Below are positions 33,001 to 40,214 of a stretch of DNA of 64,000 nt, one piece after another. Numbering within the stretch: position 1 is the first letter of the stretch; every line of letters begins with the position of its first letter. The translations under genes were made by a program, and so were the position numbers. The DNA comes from Fodinibacter sp963800505. Its GTDB lineage: Bacteria > Actinomycetota > Actinomycetes > Actinomycetales > Dermatophilaceae. Under the pieces are notes generated by a model, which saw nothing but the letters and a program-made list of their open reading frames with translations, ran no database searches and had not been told where the DNA came from. Location: the NCBI GenBank assembly GCA_963800505.1, contig CAWDBL010000016.1:58747-122746 (forward strand), read 5' to 3'.

Positions 33001-33875
33001 TTCCAGACCTCCCGGCCCGCGGTGGCCAGTCGGGCGCCGATCTCGGGCGGGCAGGCCTCACCGCCGAGGATGAGGAGGCGCACGTGGTCGAGGGCCGCCG
33101 CCGGCCAGAGCGCGACCAGCGTGGGCACGGTGGAGACGATGGTGATGTCGTTGGCCCGCAGCCACGGGCCGAGGTCCATGCCCGACTTCACGAGCGAGCG
33201 CGGGGCCGGGATGAGGCAGGCGCCGTAGCGCCAGGCCAGCCACATCTCCTCGCAGCTGGCGTCGAAGGCCACGCTCAGGCCGGCCATGACTCGATCGCCC
33301 GGGCGGATCGGCCTGTCCTGCAGGAACATCCGTGCCTCGGCGTCGACGAAGGCCGCGGCGCTGCGGTGGCTGACCGCGACCCCCTTCGGGGTGCCGGTCG
33401 AGCCGGAGGTGAAGATGATCCAGGCGTCGTCGGTGAGGTCGGGGTACTCCTCCGGTGCGGCCTGCGCGGCATCCTCGGTCGAGAGGATGACCAGGTCGGC
33501 GGTGACCACCGCGGCCACCCCGGCCTCGTTGAACACCAGGCTCGCGCGCTCGTCGGGGTCGTCGTGGTCGACCGGCACGTAGGCGGCACCGGCGAGGAGG
33601 ATGCCGACGATCGCGACGTAGAGGTCGGTGGTGCCGCTGGGGATGCGCACGCCCACCCGGTCGCCACGGCCCACGCCCTCGTCGCGCAGGGCGGTGGCGA
33701 CGTCACCCGCCGCCGCGAGCAGCTCGTCGTAGGTGAGCACCTCGCGCCCGTTGTCGATGGCCGGTGAGTCGGGGTGGTCGTCGGCGGTGGCACGCAGCAC
33801 GTCGACGAGGGTGCGCGGCGACGGGGCGCGGTCGGCGCGCAGCAGGGGGTCGGCGCCGGGCCCGTTGGACTCCAC
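30000..33875 (-). CDS. Pls/PosA-family non-ribosomal peptide synthetase: adenylation, carrier and membrane C-terminal domains
   Basis: A 1,291-residue one-module synthetase. Residues ~20-500 are an adenylation domain (FTSGSTGTPKG near residue 155, TYGPTEATV, YRSGDIVRFDG, GRIDRDAL-type TSGKIDRDALPW). A carrier domain follows with the phosphopantetheine Ser539 in FFDLGGGSLTAAQL. There is no condensation or thioesterase domain. Instead, ~650 C-terminal residues hold several membrane helices (WVLLGWVLLVSPPGRVLLGA) between three left-handed beta-helix acyl/aminoacyl-transferase-like segments (TLLPGADVGDGAEVAAGSAV, VRVGAGAFLADDTLVGGYEL, GPNSVILPAARIGRHATVG). This layout matches the Pls-type poly-amino-acid synthetase terminal region. 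The GTG at 33875 opens it, 34 bases after nuoA. The amino acid used is unknown. Confidence 0.88.
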   Translation of the reverse strand: MESNGPGADPLLRADRAPSPRTLVDVLRATADDHPDSPAIDNGREVLTYDELLAAAGDVATALRDEGVGRGDRVGVRIPSGTTDLYVAIVGILLAGAAYVPVDHDDPDERASLVFNEAGVAAVVTADLVILSTEDAAQAAPEEYPDLTDDAWIIFTSGSTGTPKGVAVSHRSAAAFVDAEARMFLQDRPIRPGDRVMAGLSVAFDASCEEMWLAWRYGACLIPAPRSLVKSGMDLGPWLRANDITIVSTVPTLVALWPAAALDHVRLLILGGEACPPEIGARLATAGREVWNTYGPTEATVVACGARLTGEPPVRIGLPLDGWDLAVVDPQGNRVPDGQPGELIIGGVGLARYLDPAKDAQVYAAMPTLGWDRAYRSGDIVRFDGEGLVFDGRADDQVKVGGRRIELGEVDSALLALPGVSGAAAAVRRSEAGNSLLVGYVTTEPGFDAKAAVERLRRAMPAALVPRLAVVDTLPTRTSGKIDRDALPWPPPGQSGTAASEQTPGVEGTAAWVAGHWTAILGGAPSGPDDDFFDLGGGSLTAAQLVSRLRERFPEVTVADVYDHPGVAELGAALDDMATPTGRQNSAVLPVPLKTQAAQVVASVGLRSIGALRWLTWVGLGALVGRGVLGIDWLPDVRWGWVLLGWVLLVSPPGRVLLGAAAARVVLRGIGPGRYRRGGAVHLRLWLAERLVDELGSTGLSSAPLVKVYARLLGCRVDEHVDLHSVPPVTGLLTLGRGCSIEPEVDLAGHWLDGGHLHIGRVRVGADARVGARSTLLPGADVGDGAEVAAGSAVFGVIPAGEAWSGAPALFSGTARGPWGDDRPPNRPAWLAAYATSAVVLALLPIVAVVAGLAVAVPALTRATGIADAVRTAALWLLPATVVGVVVLAALVLVAVRLLSLGLEVGHHPVHGRQAWQAWSILRVLDEARTWLFPLYSSGLTPAWLRALGADIGSDVEASTVLMIPPFVRVGAGAFLADDTLVGGYELGGGWLRVEHVRVGKGAFVGNSGMAAPGRRVPKKALVAVLSAAPQRGAAKAGTSWLGSPPRPLRRDHDDTDTARTYAPPRRLKVARALVEVCRVVPVWLHVLLVVLAAAALAALLDRGPVWAVLFGGPVLLVAGLLGGALTVLAKWLLVGRMRPSEHPLWSSFVWRNELADTFVEVIAAPWFARAATGTAVLNAWLRAMGSRIGRGVWCETYWLPEADLIDLRAGATVGRGCVVQTHLFHDRILSMDRVTIADGGTLGPNSVILPAARIGRHATVGPVSLVMRGESVPDKTRWIGNPVGPWTEDE

Positions 33876-33909
33876 GGGGCTCAGGGTGGCGGGCCGCTGG
33901 TCCGTGGCG

Positions 33910-34272
33910 TCAGGCCGTCCAGCGCAGCAGGCCCCGACGGCCCGCGTGGACGAGCCCGACGAGGATGACGCCGACGAAGACGGCCACCTCGACCAGCGAC
34001 GCGACGCCGAGGTCGGGGTCGCGCAGCACCAGCGCCCACGGGAAGAGGTAGACCGCGTCGACCGCGAACACCACGTAGAGGAAGGCGAAGGAGATGTAGC
34101 GGATCTGGCTCTGCGCCCAGCCGAAGCCCACGGGGTCGACACCCGACTCGTAGGTGCGCAGGCCCTTCTCGGAGACCGCGCGCGGGGCGACCAGGCGGCG
34201 GGCGATCATCGCCGCGGTGACCAGCAGGATGCCGGCCAGCACCACCGCTGCCGCCGCTGCGTAACCCTCCAT
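33910..34272 (-). CDS. nuoA: Complex I subunit NuoA-like (first nuo locus)
   Basis: A ~120-residue membrane subunit with three hydrophobic helices: EGYAAAAAVVLAGILLVTAAMI, FAFLYVVFAVDAVYLFPWAL and LVEVAVFVGVILVGLVHAG. The loop KGLRTYESGVDPVGFGWAQS, then QIRYISFAFLYVVF, is the NuoA signature (Y-E-S-G-x-x-P and the conserved F-D/E and R). The acidic residues in the second helix (FAVDAVYLFPW) are kept. ATG 34272 is taken as the start; a GTG at 34290 would add six residues. It is the first gene of the locus and is divergent from korA; the carrier synthetase follows 34 bases downstream on the same strand. Confidence 0.88.
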   Translation of the reverse strand: MEGYAAAAAVVLAGILLVTAAMIARRLVAPRAVSEKGLRTYESGVDPVGFGWAQSQIRYISFAFLYVVFAVDAVYLFPWALVLRDPDLGVASLVEVAVFVGVILVGLVHAGRRGLLRWTA

Positions 34273-34393
34273 GCCGGTCAGCGTAGCCACCCCGGCGCGA
34301 TGGCGTCCGCCCTCGGGTGTCCAGGGCGGTCATCGTGTCGTCGCTCGAGGGCCGGCGGGCCTGGCCGCCGGCCTACCGCGACCCATGGCTGGG

Positions 34394-34492
34394 GTGATGC
34401 AGCCCGCGCGACCCACCGCGCCCCCCGCATCACCCCACCCCCAACCCACCGCCAGCGGTGATGCACCCCGCGCGACCCACCGCGCCCCCCGC
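34394..34492 (+). repeat. 35-bp direct repeat pair in the nuoA-korA intergenic region
   Basis: GTGATGCAGCCCGCGCGACC... at 34394-34428 is repeated at 34458-34492 with one mismatch and a 64-base period. Both are followed by long C-rich runs (strongly pyrimidine-biased on the plus strand). The rest of 34273-34739 shows no ORF worth calling apart from the korA promoter candidate. Confidence 0.75.
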
Positions 34493-34636
34493 CACCCCCC
34501 GCAACTCACCCCACCCCCGACCCGAGGGTGTGGGCAGCGGTTGTCCGCCCGAACCGTGGGTAGGTCGCACGACGTCTGGTGGCCGGTGTGGGGGCATGAC
34601 CTGCGCGGACCTGTGCCCACATCTCATGGACATCCG

Positions 34637-34664
34637 TGGACACCGGCGGTGCTGGACGTACGAT
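34637..34664 (+). promoter_or_regulatory. Candidate korA promoter (-35 TGGACA, -10 TACGAT)
   Basis: TGGACA at 34637-34642 and TACGAT at 34659-34664 are separated by 16 bases. They lie 75 bases before the korA GTG and in the least GC-rich part of the 450-base divergent region. They fit the main vegetative sigma factor. A leader of ~70 bases would remain. Confidence 0.45.
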
Positions 34665-34739
34665 AAGAGACGCTGCGCCCGCGGCACACCCTCAGGCACA
34701 GCAGGCCATCCGAACTTTGCCGACACCCGAGGGTGAAAA

Positions 34740-36605
34740 GTGAGCAGCAAGACCGTCCAGACGCTGGACCGTGTGGTGATCCGTTTCGCCGGCGACTCGG
34801 GCGACGGGATGCAGCTGACCGGAGACCGCTTCACGAGCGACACGGCGGCGATGGGCAACGACCTGTCGACCCTGCCGAACTTCCCGGCCGAGATCCGCGC
34901 GCCCCAGGGCACCCTGCCCGGCGTCTCCAGCTTCCAGCTGCACTTCGCCGACCACGACGTGCTCACCCCCGGCGACGCCCCCGACGTGCTCGTGGCGATG
35001 AACCCCGCGGCCCTGATGGCCAACCTGGGCGACGTCCCGCGCGGCGCCACCATCATCGTCAACACCGACGAGTTCACCACCCGCAACCTCGCCAAGGTCG
35101 GCTACACGACCAGCCCGGTCGACGACGGCAGCCTCGACTCCTTCCACGTGCACCCGGTGGCCCTCACGAGCATCACGGTCGAGGCCCTCTCCGACTTCCC
35201 CGGCCTCACCCGCAAGGAGAAGGAGCGGGCGAAGAACATGTTCGCCCTCGGCCTGCTGTCGTGGATGTACACCCGCCCCACCACCGGCACCGAGAACTTC
35301 CTCACCCGCAAGTTCGGCGCCCGGCCCGACATCCTCGCCGCCAACCTGGCCGCCCTGCGCGCCGGCTGGAACTACGGCGAGACCACCGAGGACTTCGCCT
35401 CCTCCTACCTGGTCGCCCCCGCCAAGATGCCGGCGGGCACCTACCGCAACATCACCGGCAACACCGCGCTCGCCCTCGGCCTGGCCGCCGCGGCCCACCG
35501 CGCCGGCCTGCCCCTGGTGCTCGGGTCCTACCCCATCACCCCGGCGTCCGACATCCTGCACGCGCTCGCCGCGCTCAAGCGGCACGACGTCACCACGCTG
35601 CAGGCCGAGGACGAGATCGCCGGCATCGGCATCGCCATCGGCGCCAGCTTCGGCGGCGCCATCGGGGTCACCACCACCTCCGGCCCCGGCGTCGCCCTGA
35701 AGTCCGAGGCCATCGGCCTGGCCGTCTCGCTCGAGCTGCCGCTGGTCATCGTCGACGTGCAGCGTGGCGGCCCCTCCACCGGCCTGCCCACCAAGACCGA
35801 GCAGGCCGACCTGCTGCAGGCGATGTTCGGCCGCAACGGCGAGTCGCCGGTGCCGATCGTGGCCCCGCAGACGCCCGCCGACTGCTTCCGCGCCGCCATG
35901 GATGCCGTGCGCATCGCCACGGTCTACCGCACCCCCGTGTTCCTGCTGTCCGACGGCTACCTCGCCAACGGGTCCGAGCCGTGGGCGGTCCCGTCGGTCG
36001 ACTCCCTCCCCGACCTGCACGTCGAGTTCGCGAGCGCCCCCAACGACACCGACGCCAAGGGCGAGCCGGTCTTCCACCCCTACCTGCGCGACGAGGAGAC
36101 CCTGGCCCGGCCGTGGGCCATCCCCGGCACGCCCGACCTGATGCACCGCATCGGCGGCATCGAGAAGGCCGACGTCACCGGCAACATCAGCTACGACCCC
36201 GACAACCACGACACGATGACCCGCCTGCGCCAGGCCAAGGTCGACGGCATCGTCGTGCCCGACCTCGAGATCGACGACCCCGGCGGCGACGCGCGCATCC
36301 TGGTGCTCGGCTGGGGCTCCACCTACGGCCCGATCGCGGCCGCCACCCGGGTCGTCCGCAACGCCGGCCACTCCGTCGCCCGCGCGCACCTCACCACCGT
36401 CAACCCGTTCCCGAGCAACCTGGGCAAGCTGCTCCACGACTACGACCGGGTGGTCGTGCCCGAGATGAACCTCGGCCAGCTGGCGATGCTGCTGCGGGCC
36501 CAGTTCCTCGTCGACGTCCGCTCGCACACGTCGGTGCGTGGCCTGCCGTTCTCCACGGTCGAGCTCGCCGACGTCATCTCCACGACCCTCGAGGAGCTCT
36601 CGTGA
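34740..36605 (+). CDS. korA: 2-oxoacid:ferredoxin oxidoreductase, alpha (fused gamma-alpha) subunit
   Basis: A 621-residue subunit. The N-terminal ~200 residues match the gamma domain (RFAGDSGDGMQLTGDRFTSD, FPAEIRAPQGTLPGVSSFQL). The rest is the alpha domain with YPITPASDILHALAALK, LQAEDEIAGIGIAIGASFGG and IVDVQRGGPSTGLPTKTEQ, all standard for KorA-type 2-oxoglutarate:ferredoxin oxidoreductases. With KorB it converts 2-oxoglutarate (or related 2-oxoacids) and CoA to succinyl-CoA and reduced ferredoxin, which makes it a ferredoxin source. The GTG at 34740 is the only good start, and its stop overlaps korB by GTGA. Divergent from nuoA of the incomplete nuo locus. Confidence 0.93.
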   Translation: MSSKTVQTLDRVVIRFAGDSGDGMQLTGDRFTSDTAAMGNDLSTLPNFPAEIRAPQGTLPGVSSFQLHFADHDVLTPGDAPDVLVAMNPAALMANLGDVPRGATIIVNTDEFTTRNLAKVGYTTSPVDDGSLDSFHVHPVALTSITVEALSDFPGLTRKEKERAKNMFALGLLSWMYTRPTTGTENFLTRKFGARPDILAANLAALRAGWNYGETTEDFASSYLVAPAKMPAGTYRNITGNTALALGLAAAAHRAGLPLVLGSYPITPASDILHALAALKRHDVTTLQAEDEIAGIGIAIGASFGGAIGVTTTSGPGVALKSEAIGLAVSLELPLVIVDVQRGGPSTGLPTKTEQADLLQAMFGRNGESPVPIVAPQTPADCFRAAMDAVRIATVYRTPVFLLSDGYLANGSEPWAVPSVDSLPDLHVEFASAPNDTDAKGEPVFHPYLRDEETLARPWAIPGTPDLMHRIGGIEKADVTGNISYDPDNHDTMTRLRQAKVDGIVVPDLEIDDPGGDARILVLGWGSTYGPIAAATRVVRNAGHSVARAHLTTVNPFPSNLGKLLHDYDRVVVPEMNLGQLAMLLRAQFLVDVRSHTSVRGLPFSTVELADVISTTLEELS

Positions 36606-37699
36606 CCGCCACCGACCTGGGGATGCCGGTCAGCGGCCTGCGCTCCGTCCCGCACCTCCCCGACGACGCCGGCAAGCAGACCAAGCGCGACTTCACCTCC
36701 GACCAGGAGGTGCGCTGGTGCCCCGGCTGCGGCGACTACGTCATCCTCGCCGCGGTGCAGTCCTTCCTGCCCCAGCTCGGCCTCAAGCGCGAGAACATCG
36801 TCTTCGTCTCCGGCATCGGCTGCTCGAGCCGCTTCCCCTACTACCTCGACACCTACGGCATGCACTCGATCCACGGCCGCGCGCCGGCGATCGCGACCGG
36901 GCTGGCCACCAGCCGGCCCGACCTGTCGGTGTGGGTCGTCACCGGTGACGGCGACGCGCTGTCGATCGGCGGCAACCACCTGATCCACGCGCTGCGCCGC
37001 AACGTCAACATGACGATCCTGTTGTTCAACAACCAGATCTACGGCCTCACCAAGGGCCAGTACTCCCCCACGAGCCGGCTGGGCCAGGTCACCAAGTCCT
37101 CCCCGGTCGGGTCGGTCGACACCCCGTTCAACCCGGTCTCGCTGGCGCTGGGCGCCGAGGCGACCTTCGTCGCGCGGGCGATGGAGAGCGACCGGGCCGA
37201 GCTCACCGGCATCCTCAAGGCGGCGGCCGAACACCGGGGCACCGCGCTGGTCGAGATCTACCAGAACTGCCCGATCTTCAACGACGGCGCCTTCGAGGTG
37301 CTCAAGGACCGCAGCCAGCAGGAGGCCCGCCTCGTGCGGCTGCGCACCGGCGAGGCGGTCAGCGTGGGCGCCGAGGGCGACCGGAAGCTGTTGGTGCGCA
37401 AGGGTTCCGGCACGATGAAGTTCATCGCCGAGGACGAGGCCGCCAGCGGCGAGTCGGGTGCCGTGGTGGTGCACGACCCCACCCTCGACGACCCGTCGCA
37501 GGCCTTCCAGCTCTCGCGGCTCGACACCCCCGAGATGTCGCACGTTCCGATGGGCATCTTCCGCCAGGTGGAGCGGCCGAGCTACGACGACCTGGTGCGT
37601 GACCAGGTGCAGGCCGCCATCGCCAGCGGTGGCGGCCCCGCCACCGACGACGACCTCGCCGACCTGCTGCGCGGGCGCGACACCTGGACGGTGGAGTGA
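36602..37699 (+). CDS. korB: 2-oxoacid:ferredoxin oxidoreductase, beta subunit
   Basis: A 365-residue subunit that binds thiamine diphosphate. VRWCPGCGDYVILAAVQSFL carries the first Cys pair of the [4Fe-4S] site, GIGCSSRFPYYLDTYGMHSI the next, and VVTGDGDALSIGGNHLIHAL the Mg/TPP-binding G-D-G-D-x(8)-N. The later YQNCPIFNDGAFE gives the last Cys. A 60-residue C-terminal extension (HVPMGIFRQVERPSYDDLV) is usual in actinobacterial KorB. GTG 36602 overlaps the korA stop, and its own stop overlaps the rarD GTG in the same pattern, so korA-korB-rarD form one translationally coupled unit. Confidence 0.93.
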   Translation: MTATDLGMPVSGLRSVPHLPDDAGKQTKRDFTSDQEVRWCPGCGDYVILAAVQSFLPQLGLKRENIVFVSGIGCSSRFPYYLDTYGMHSIHGRAPAIATGLATSRPDLSVWVVTGDGDALSIGGNHLIHALRRNVNMTILLFNNQIYGLTKGQYSPTSRLGQVTKSSPVGSVDTPFNPVSLALGAEATFVARAMESDRAELTGILKAAAEHRGTALVEIYQNCPIFNDGAFEVLKDRSQQEARLVRLRTGEAVSVGAEGDRKLLVRKGSGTMKFIAEDEAASGESGAVVVHDPTLDDPSQAFQLSRLDTPEMSHVPMGIFRQVERPSYDDLVRDQVQAAIASGGGPATDDDLADLLRGRDTWTVE

Positions 37700-38703
37700 C
37701 CGCACCGCCCCCACCGACGGTCGAGGGGGACCAGGCACCCAACGCGAACGACGCGGACGAGCTGCGCAAGGGCACCATCTACGGGTTCCTCGCCTACGGC
37801 ATCTGGGGCCTGTTCCCGCTCTACTTCGCGGCGCTCGAGCCGGCCGGCGCCTTCGAGATCCTGGGCCACCGCATCCTGTGGACCCTCGCCGTGTGCGCCC
37901 TGGTGCTGCTCGTGCGCCGCGACCTGGGCTGGATCCGGCCGTTCGTGGCGCGGCCGAAGCTGGTCGGCGGCATCACCATCGCCGCCCTCCTCATCGCCAC
38001 CAACTGGACCATCTACGTGCTGGCCGTCCTCACCGGCCGCACCTACGAGGCGGCGCTGGGCTACTTCCTCAACCCGATCGTCACGGTGGCGCTCGGCGTC
38101 GTCGTGCTCGGCGAACGGCTGCGACCACTGCAGTGGGCCGCGGTGGCGATCGGCGCCCTGGCGTCGGTCTACCTCGCCGTCGCCGGGGGGGTGCTGCCCT
38201 GGATCGCGCTCAGCCTGGCCTTCTCGTTCGGGCTCTACGGGCTCACCAAGAAGAAGGTCGGGGCGAGCCTGGAGGCGATGCACTCCCTGGCGGCGGAGAC
38301 CACCGTGCTCGCGCCGGTCGCGGTGGTGGTGCTCGGCATCCTCGTGGCGCGGGGCGAGACCACCTTCCTCGACGCCGGCACCGGGCACACCTGGCTGCTG
38401 GTGATGGCCGGTGTGGTCACCGCCGTGCCGCTGCTGCTCTTCGCCGCCGCCGCCCGGCGCCTGCCGCTGGTGACGGTGGGCCTCATCCAGTTCGTGACCC
38501 CGGTGCTGCAGCTGCTCGTCGGCGTGCTCGTGCTCGGTGAGCACGTCAGCGCGCGGCTCTGGGTCGGGTTCGGCATCGTCTGGCTGGCGCTGGTGCTGCT
38601 CACCATCGACTCGGTGCGCACCGCCAACAGCACGCGCACCGAGCGGCGGCGGGTCGCCCGGGCCGAGGGGCTGGACGACACGGCGCCCGAGCCCTGTCCC
38701 TAG
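37696..38703 (+). CDS. rarD: EamA-family transporter RarD
   Basis: A 335-residue DMT-superfamily permease with ten hydrophobic helices. The RarD pattern KGTIYGFLAYGIWGLFPLYF opens the first EamA domain, with the HRILWTLAVCALVLLV segment; TNWTIYVLAVLTGRTYEAAL and GYFLNPIVTVALGVVVLGER follow. The second half (HSLAAETTVLAPVAVVVLGI; RLPLVTVGLIQFVTPVLQLL) repeats the fold. RarD homologues are associated with chloramphenicol resistance in pseudomonads, but the native substrate is unknown. The GTG at 37696 is coupled to korB by a GTGA overlap, which suggests co-regulation but not a shared role. A polar leader of ~20 residues precedes helix 1. Confidence 0.88.
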   Translation: MTAPPPPTVEGDQAPNANDADELRKGTIYGFLAYGIWGLFPLYFAALEPAGAFEILGHRILWTLAVCALVLLVRRDLGWIRPFVARPKLVGGITIAALLIATNWTIYVLAVLTGRTYEAALGYFLNPIVTVALGVVVLGERLRPLQWAAVAIGALASVYLAVAGGVLPWIALSLAFSFGLYGLTKKKVGASLEAMHSLAAETTVLAPVAVVVLGILVARGETTFLDAGTGHTWLLVMAGVVTAVPLLLFAAAARRLPLVTVGLIQFVTPVLQLLVGVLVLGEHVSARLWVGFGIVWLALVLLTIDSVRTANSTRTERRRVARAEGLDDTAPEPCP

Positions 38704-39515
38704 GCTCCGGGCTCGGTCAGCTCGTCGGTGAGCAGCTTGTCGAGCTGGTCGAGGGTGGCCTGCTGCTCGGCCAGCAGCGTCCGCAGGTGCGCCACCCGCT
38801 CCCGGGTCTCGAGCACCTCGACCTCCTCCATGGGCGGCTTGGGCGCGAGGAACACGTTGGCCAGGTAGCCGGTGAAGGTGCCGAAGATGCCGACGCCGAT
38901 GATGATGATGAGCGCGCCGAGCACCCGGCCCTGGGTGGTCACGGGGTACTGGTCGCCGTAGCCGACGGTCGAGATCGTGACGATGGTGTACCAGAGGGCG
39001 TCCGATGCCGTGACGATGTTGGCGTCGGGAGCGCCCTCCTCGAGCGCCAGCATCCACAGGCTGCCGAACTCGAGCACCAGGATGCCCATGAGCAGCAGGG
39101 TCAGCAGGGCACTGCCGGCCCGGTTGCGCATCAACCGGTTGCCGATCACCCTGACGCCGTTGGCCCGCATCAGGCGGAAGACCCGGATGAGCCGGAAGAC
39201 GCGCAGGACCTTCAGCTGCATCACCGGCAGGCTCGCGAGCAGGTCGGCCCAGCCGAACTCGCGGAAGAAGTAGTCCCGACGGGACGGCGCCGTGACCAGC
39301 CGGTAGACGAAGTCGGCGAACAGGATGATGGTGAGCAGCACGTTCATCGCGAACAGCACCGTCTCGAGGCTCGCGCTCCTGACGACGTACATCAGCAGCA
39401 GGTTGAGGATCGACAGCACCGAGATGGCGGCGATGAAGATCTCGTAGCCGACGTCCTTGAGCTCGTGCCGCTCCTTGGGGGGCCTTCTGGCCCTGCGCGG
39501 CGGACGGCTGCTCAT
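38700..39515 (-). CDS. Voltage-gated-type potassium channel protein
   Basis: A 271-residue channel. Segments S1-S4 occur in order, and the S4-like voltage sensor LRVFRLIRVFRLMRANGVRV has Arg at every third position. The pore helix and selectivity filter are TIVTISTVGYGDQYPVTTQG (T-V-G-Y-G-D), which fixes K+ selectivity. The last helix (IIIIGVGIFGTFTGYLANVF) closes the pore. A ~60-residue C-terminal coiled-coil-like region (ETRERVAHLRTLLAEQQATL) follows, perhaps a tetramerisation element. A basic leader (SSRPPRRARRPPKERHELKD) is cytoplasmic. Its stop overlaps the rarD stop by three bases on opposite strands, so the two genes are convergent. Confidence 0.9.
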   Translation of the reverse strand: MSSRPPRRARRPPKERHELKDVGYEIFIAAISVLSILNLLLMYVVRSASLETVLFAMNVLLTIILFADFVYRLVTAPSRRDYFFREFGWADLLASLPVMQLKVLRVFRLIRVFRLMRANGVRVIGNRLMRNRAGSALLTLLLMGILVLEFGSLWMLALEEGAPDANIVTASDALWYTIVTISTVGYGDQYPVTTQGRVLGALIIIIGVGIFGTFTGYLANVFLAPKPPMEEVEVLETRERVAHLRTLLAEQQATLDQLDKLLTDELTEPGA

Positions 39516-39549
39516 GCGCCCATGCTCTCGGCGGCGAGCGCCACCGGCA

Positions 39550-40026
39550 TCACCCAGCGCGGGTGGACGGCACCGGCTCGAGCACCACGACGGCGGTGCC
39601 GCCGGGCCGGCGGGTCGCGTAGGCGTCGAGGTTCGTGTCGACCTCGCCCCAGCGGGCCCAGAGCCGGGTCCGTTCCTCGCCCGCGGCGGCGCGCCCGGTG
39701 ACCCGAACGCGGGCGCCGTCGAGCTCGGCCTCGGCCCCGGGGTGCGCCTGCAGGTTGAGCCACCAGGCGGGCTCGGCCGGGTCCCAGCCGTTCATCGCCA
39801 GGGTCACGAGGTTCGGCCCGTCCTCGAGGTAGCCCAGGATGACGTGGCGCGGCTGCCCGCTGCGCCGCCCGGTGGTGGTGAGCCGCAGGGTGCCCCAGCG
39901 CTTCGCCGGGCGCCACAGGCCGAGCCGGCCGCCGGTGACCCGGAACAGGGCGCGGTGCAGCTGCCAGAACAGGCGGACGAACCAGCGCGGTGGCAGGCGG
40001 GGTGGGCGCTCGAGGTCGGTGGGCAC
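39550..40026 (-). CDS. Ddn-like (deazaflavin-dependent nitroreductase/quinone reductase) family protein
   Basis: A 158-residue split-barrel flavin-binding-type protein. The Ddn pattern is visible: WGTLRLTTTGRRSGQPRHVI (the T-T-G-R-x-S-G-x-x-R core, the F420 phosphate site), followed by NLVTLAMNGWDPAEPAWWLN (W-x-x-N in the active-site wall) and a C-terminal EVDTNLDAYATRRPGGTAVV. These reductases use F420 or FMN to reduce quinones or nitro compounds. GTG 40026 is preferred because GAGGA lies six bases upstream; the longer ORF to 40137 has no such site. Stand-alone, between the potassium channel and the GH38-GH3 gene. Confidence 0.8.
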   Translation of the reverse strand: MPTDLERPPRLPPRWFVRLFWQLHRALFRVTGGRLGLWRPAKRWGTLRLTTTGRRSGQPRHVILGYLEDGPNLVTLAMNGWDPAEPAWWLNLQAHPGAEAELDGARVRVTGRAAAGEERTRLWARWGEVDTNLDAYATRRPGGTAVVVLEPVPSTRAG

Positions 40027-40214
40027 GGCACTTCCTCTCTCCCTCGCCATCCTCCTCCTGCCAGCGCGGGCGCGCACGGCATCCGGCACCCTTGTTGACC
40101 TGCTGAGAACCGTTGTGGCAGTGGCCTCTGGATCCACTTCGGTGCGCGAGAACCGGCGACTACGCTCGAGGGAGTGGCCGGAACCAAACAGCGAGTACCG
40201 CCACGGAGACCACC

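Noticed and set aside
30000..34142. Upstream extension of the synthetase ORF from 33875 to 34142
   Set aside because: It lies inside nuoA in another frame and is a Ser/Trp/Arg-rich shadow; the adenylation domain begins after the GTG at 33875.
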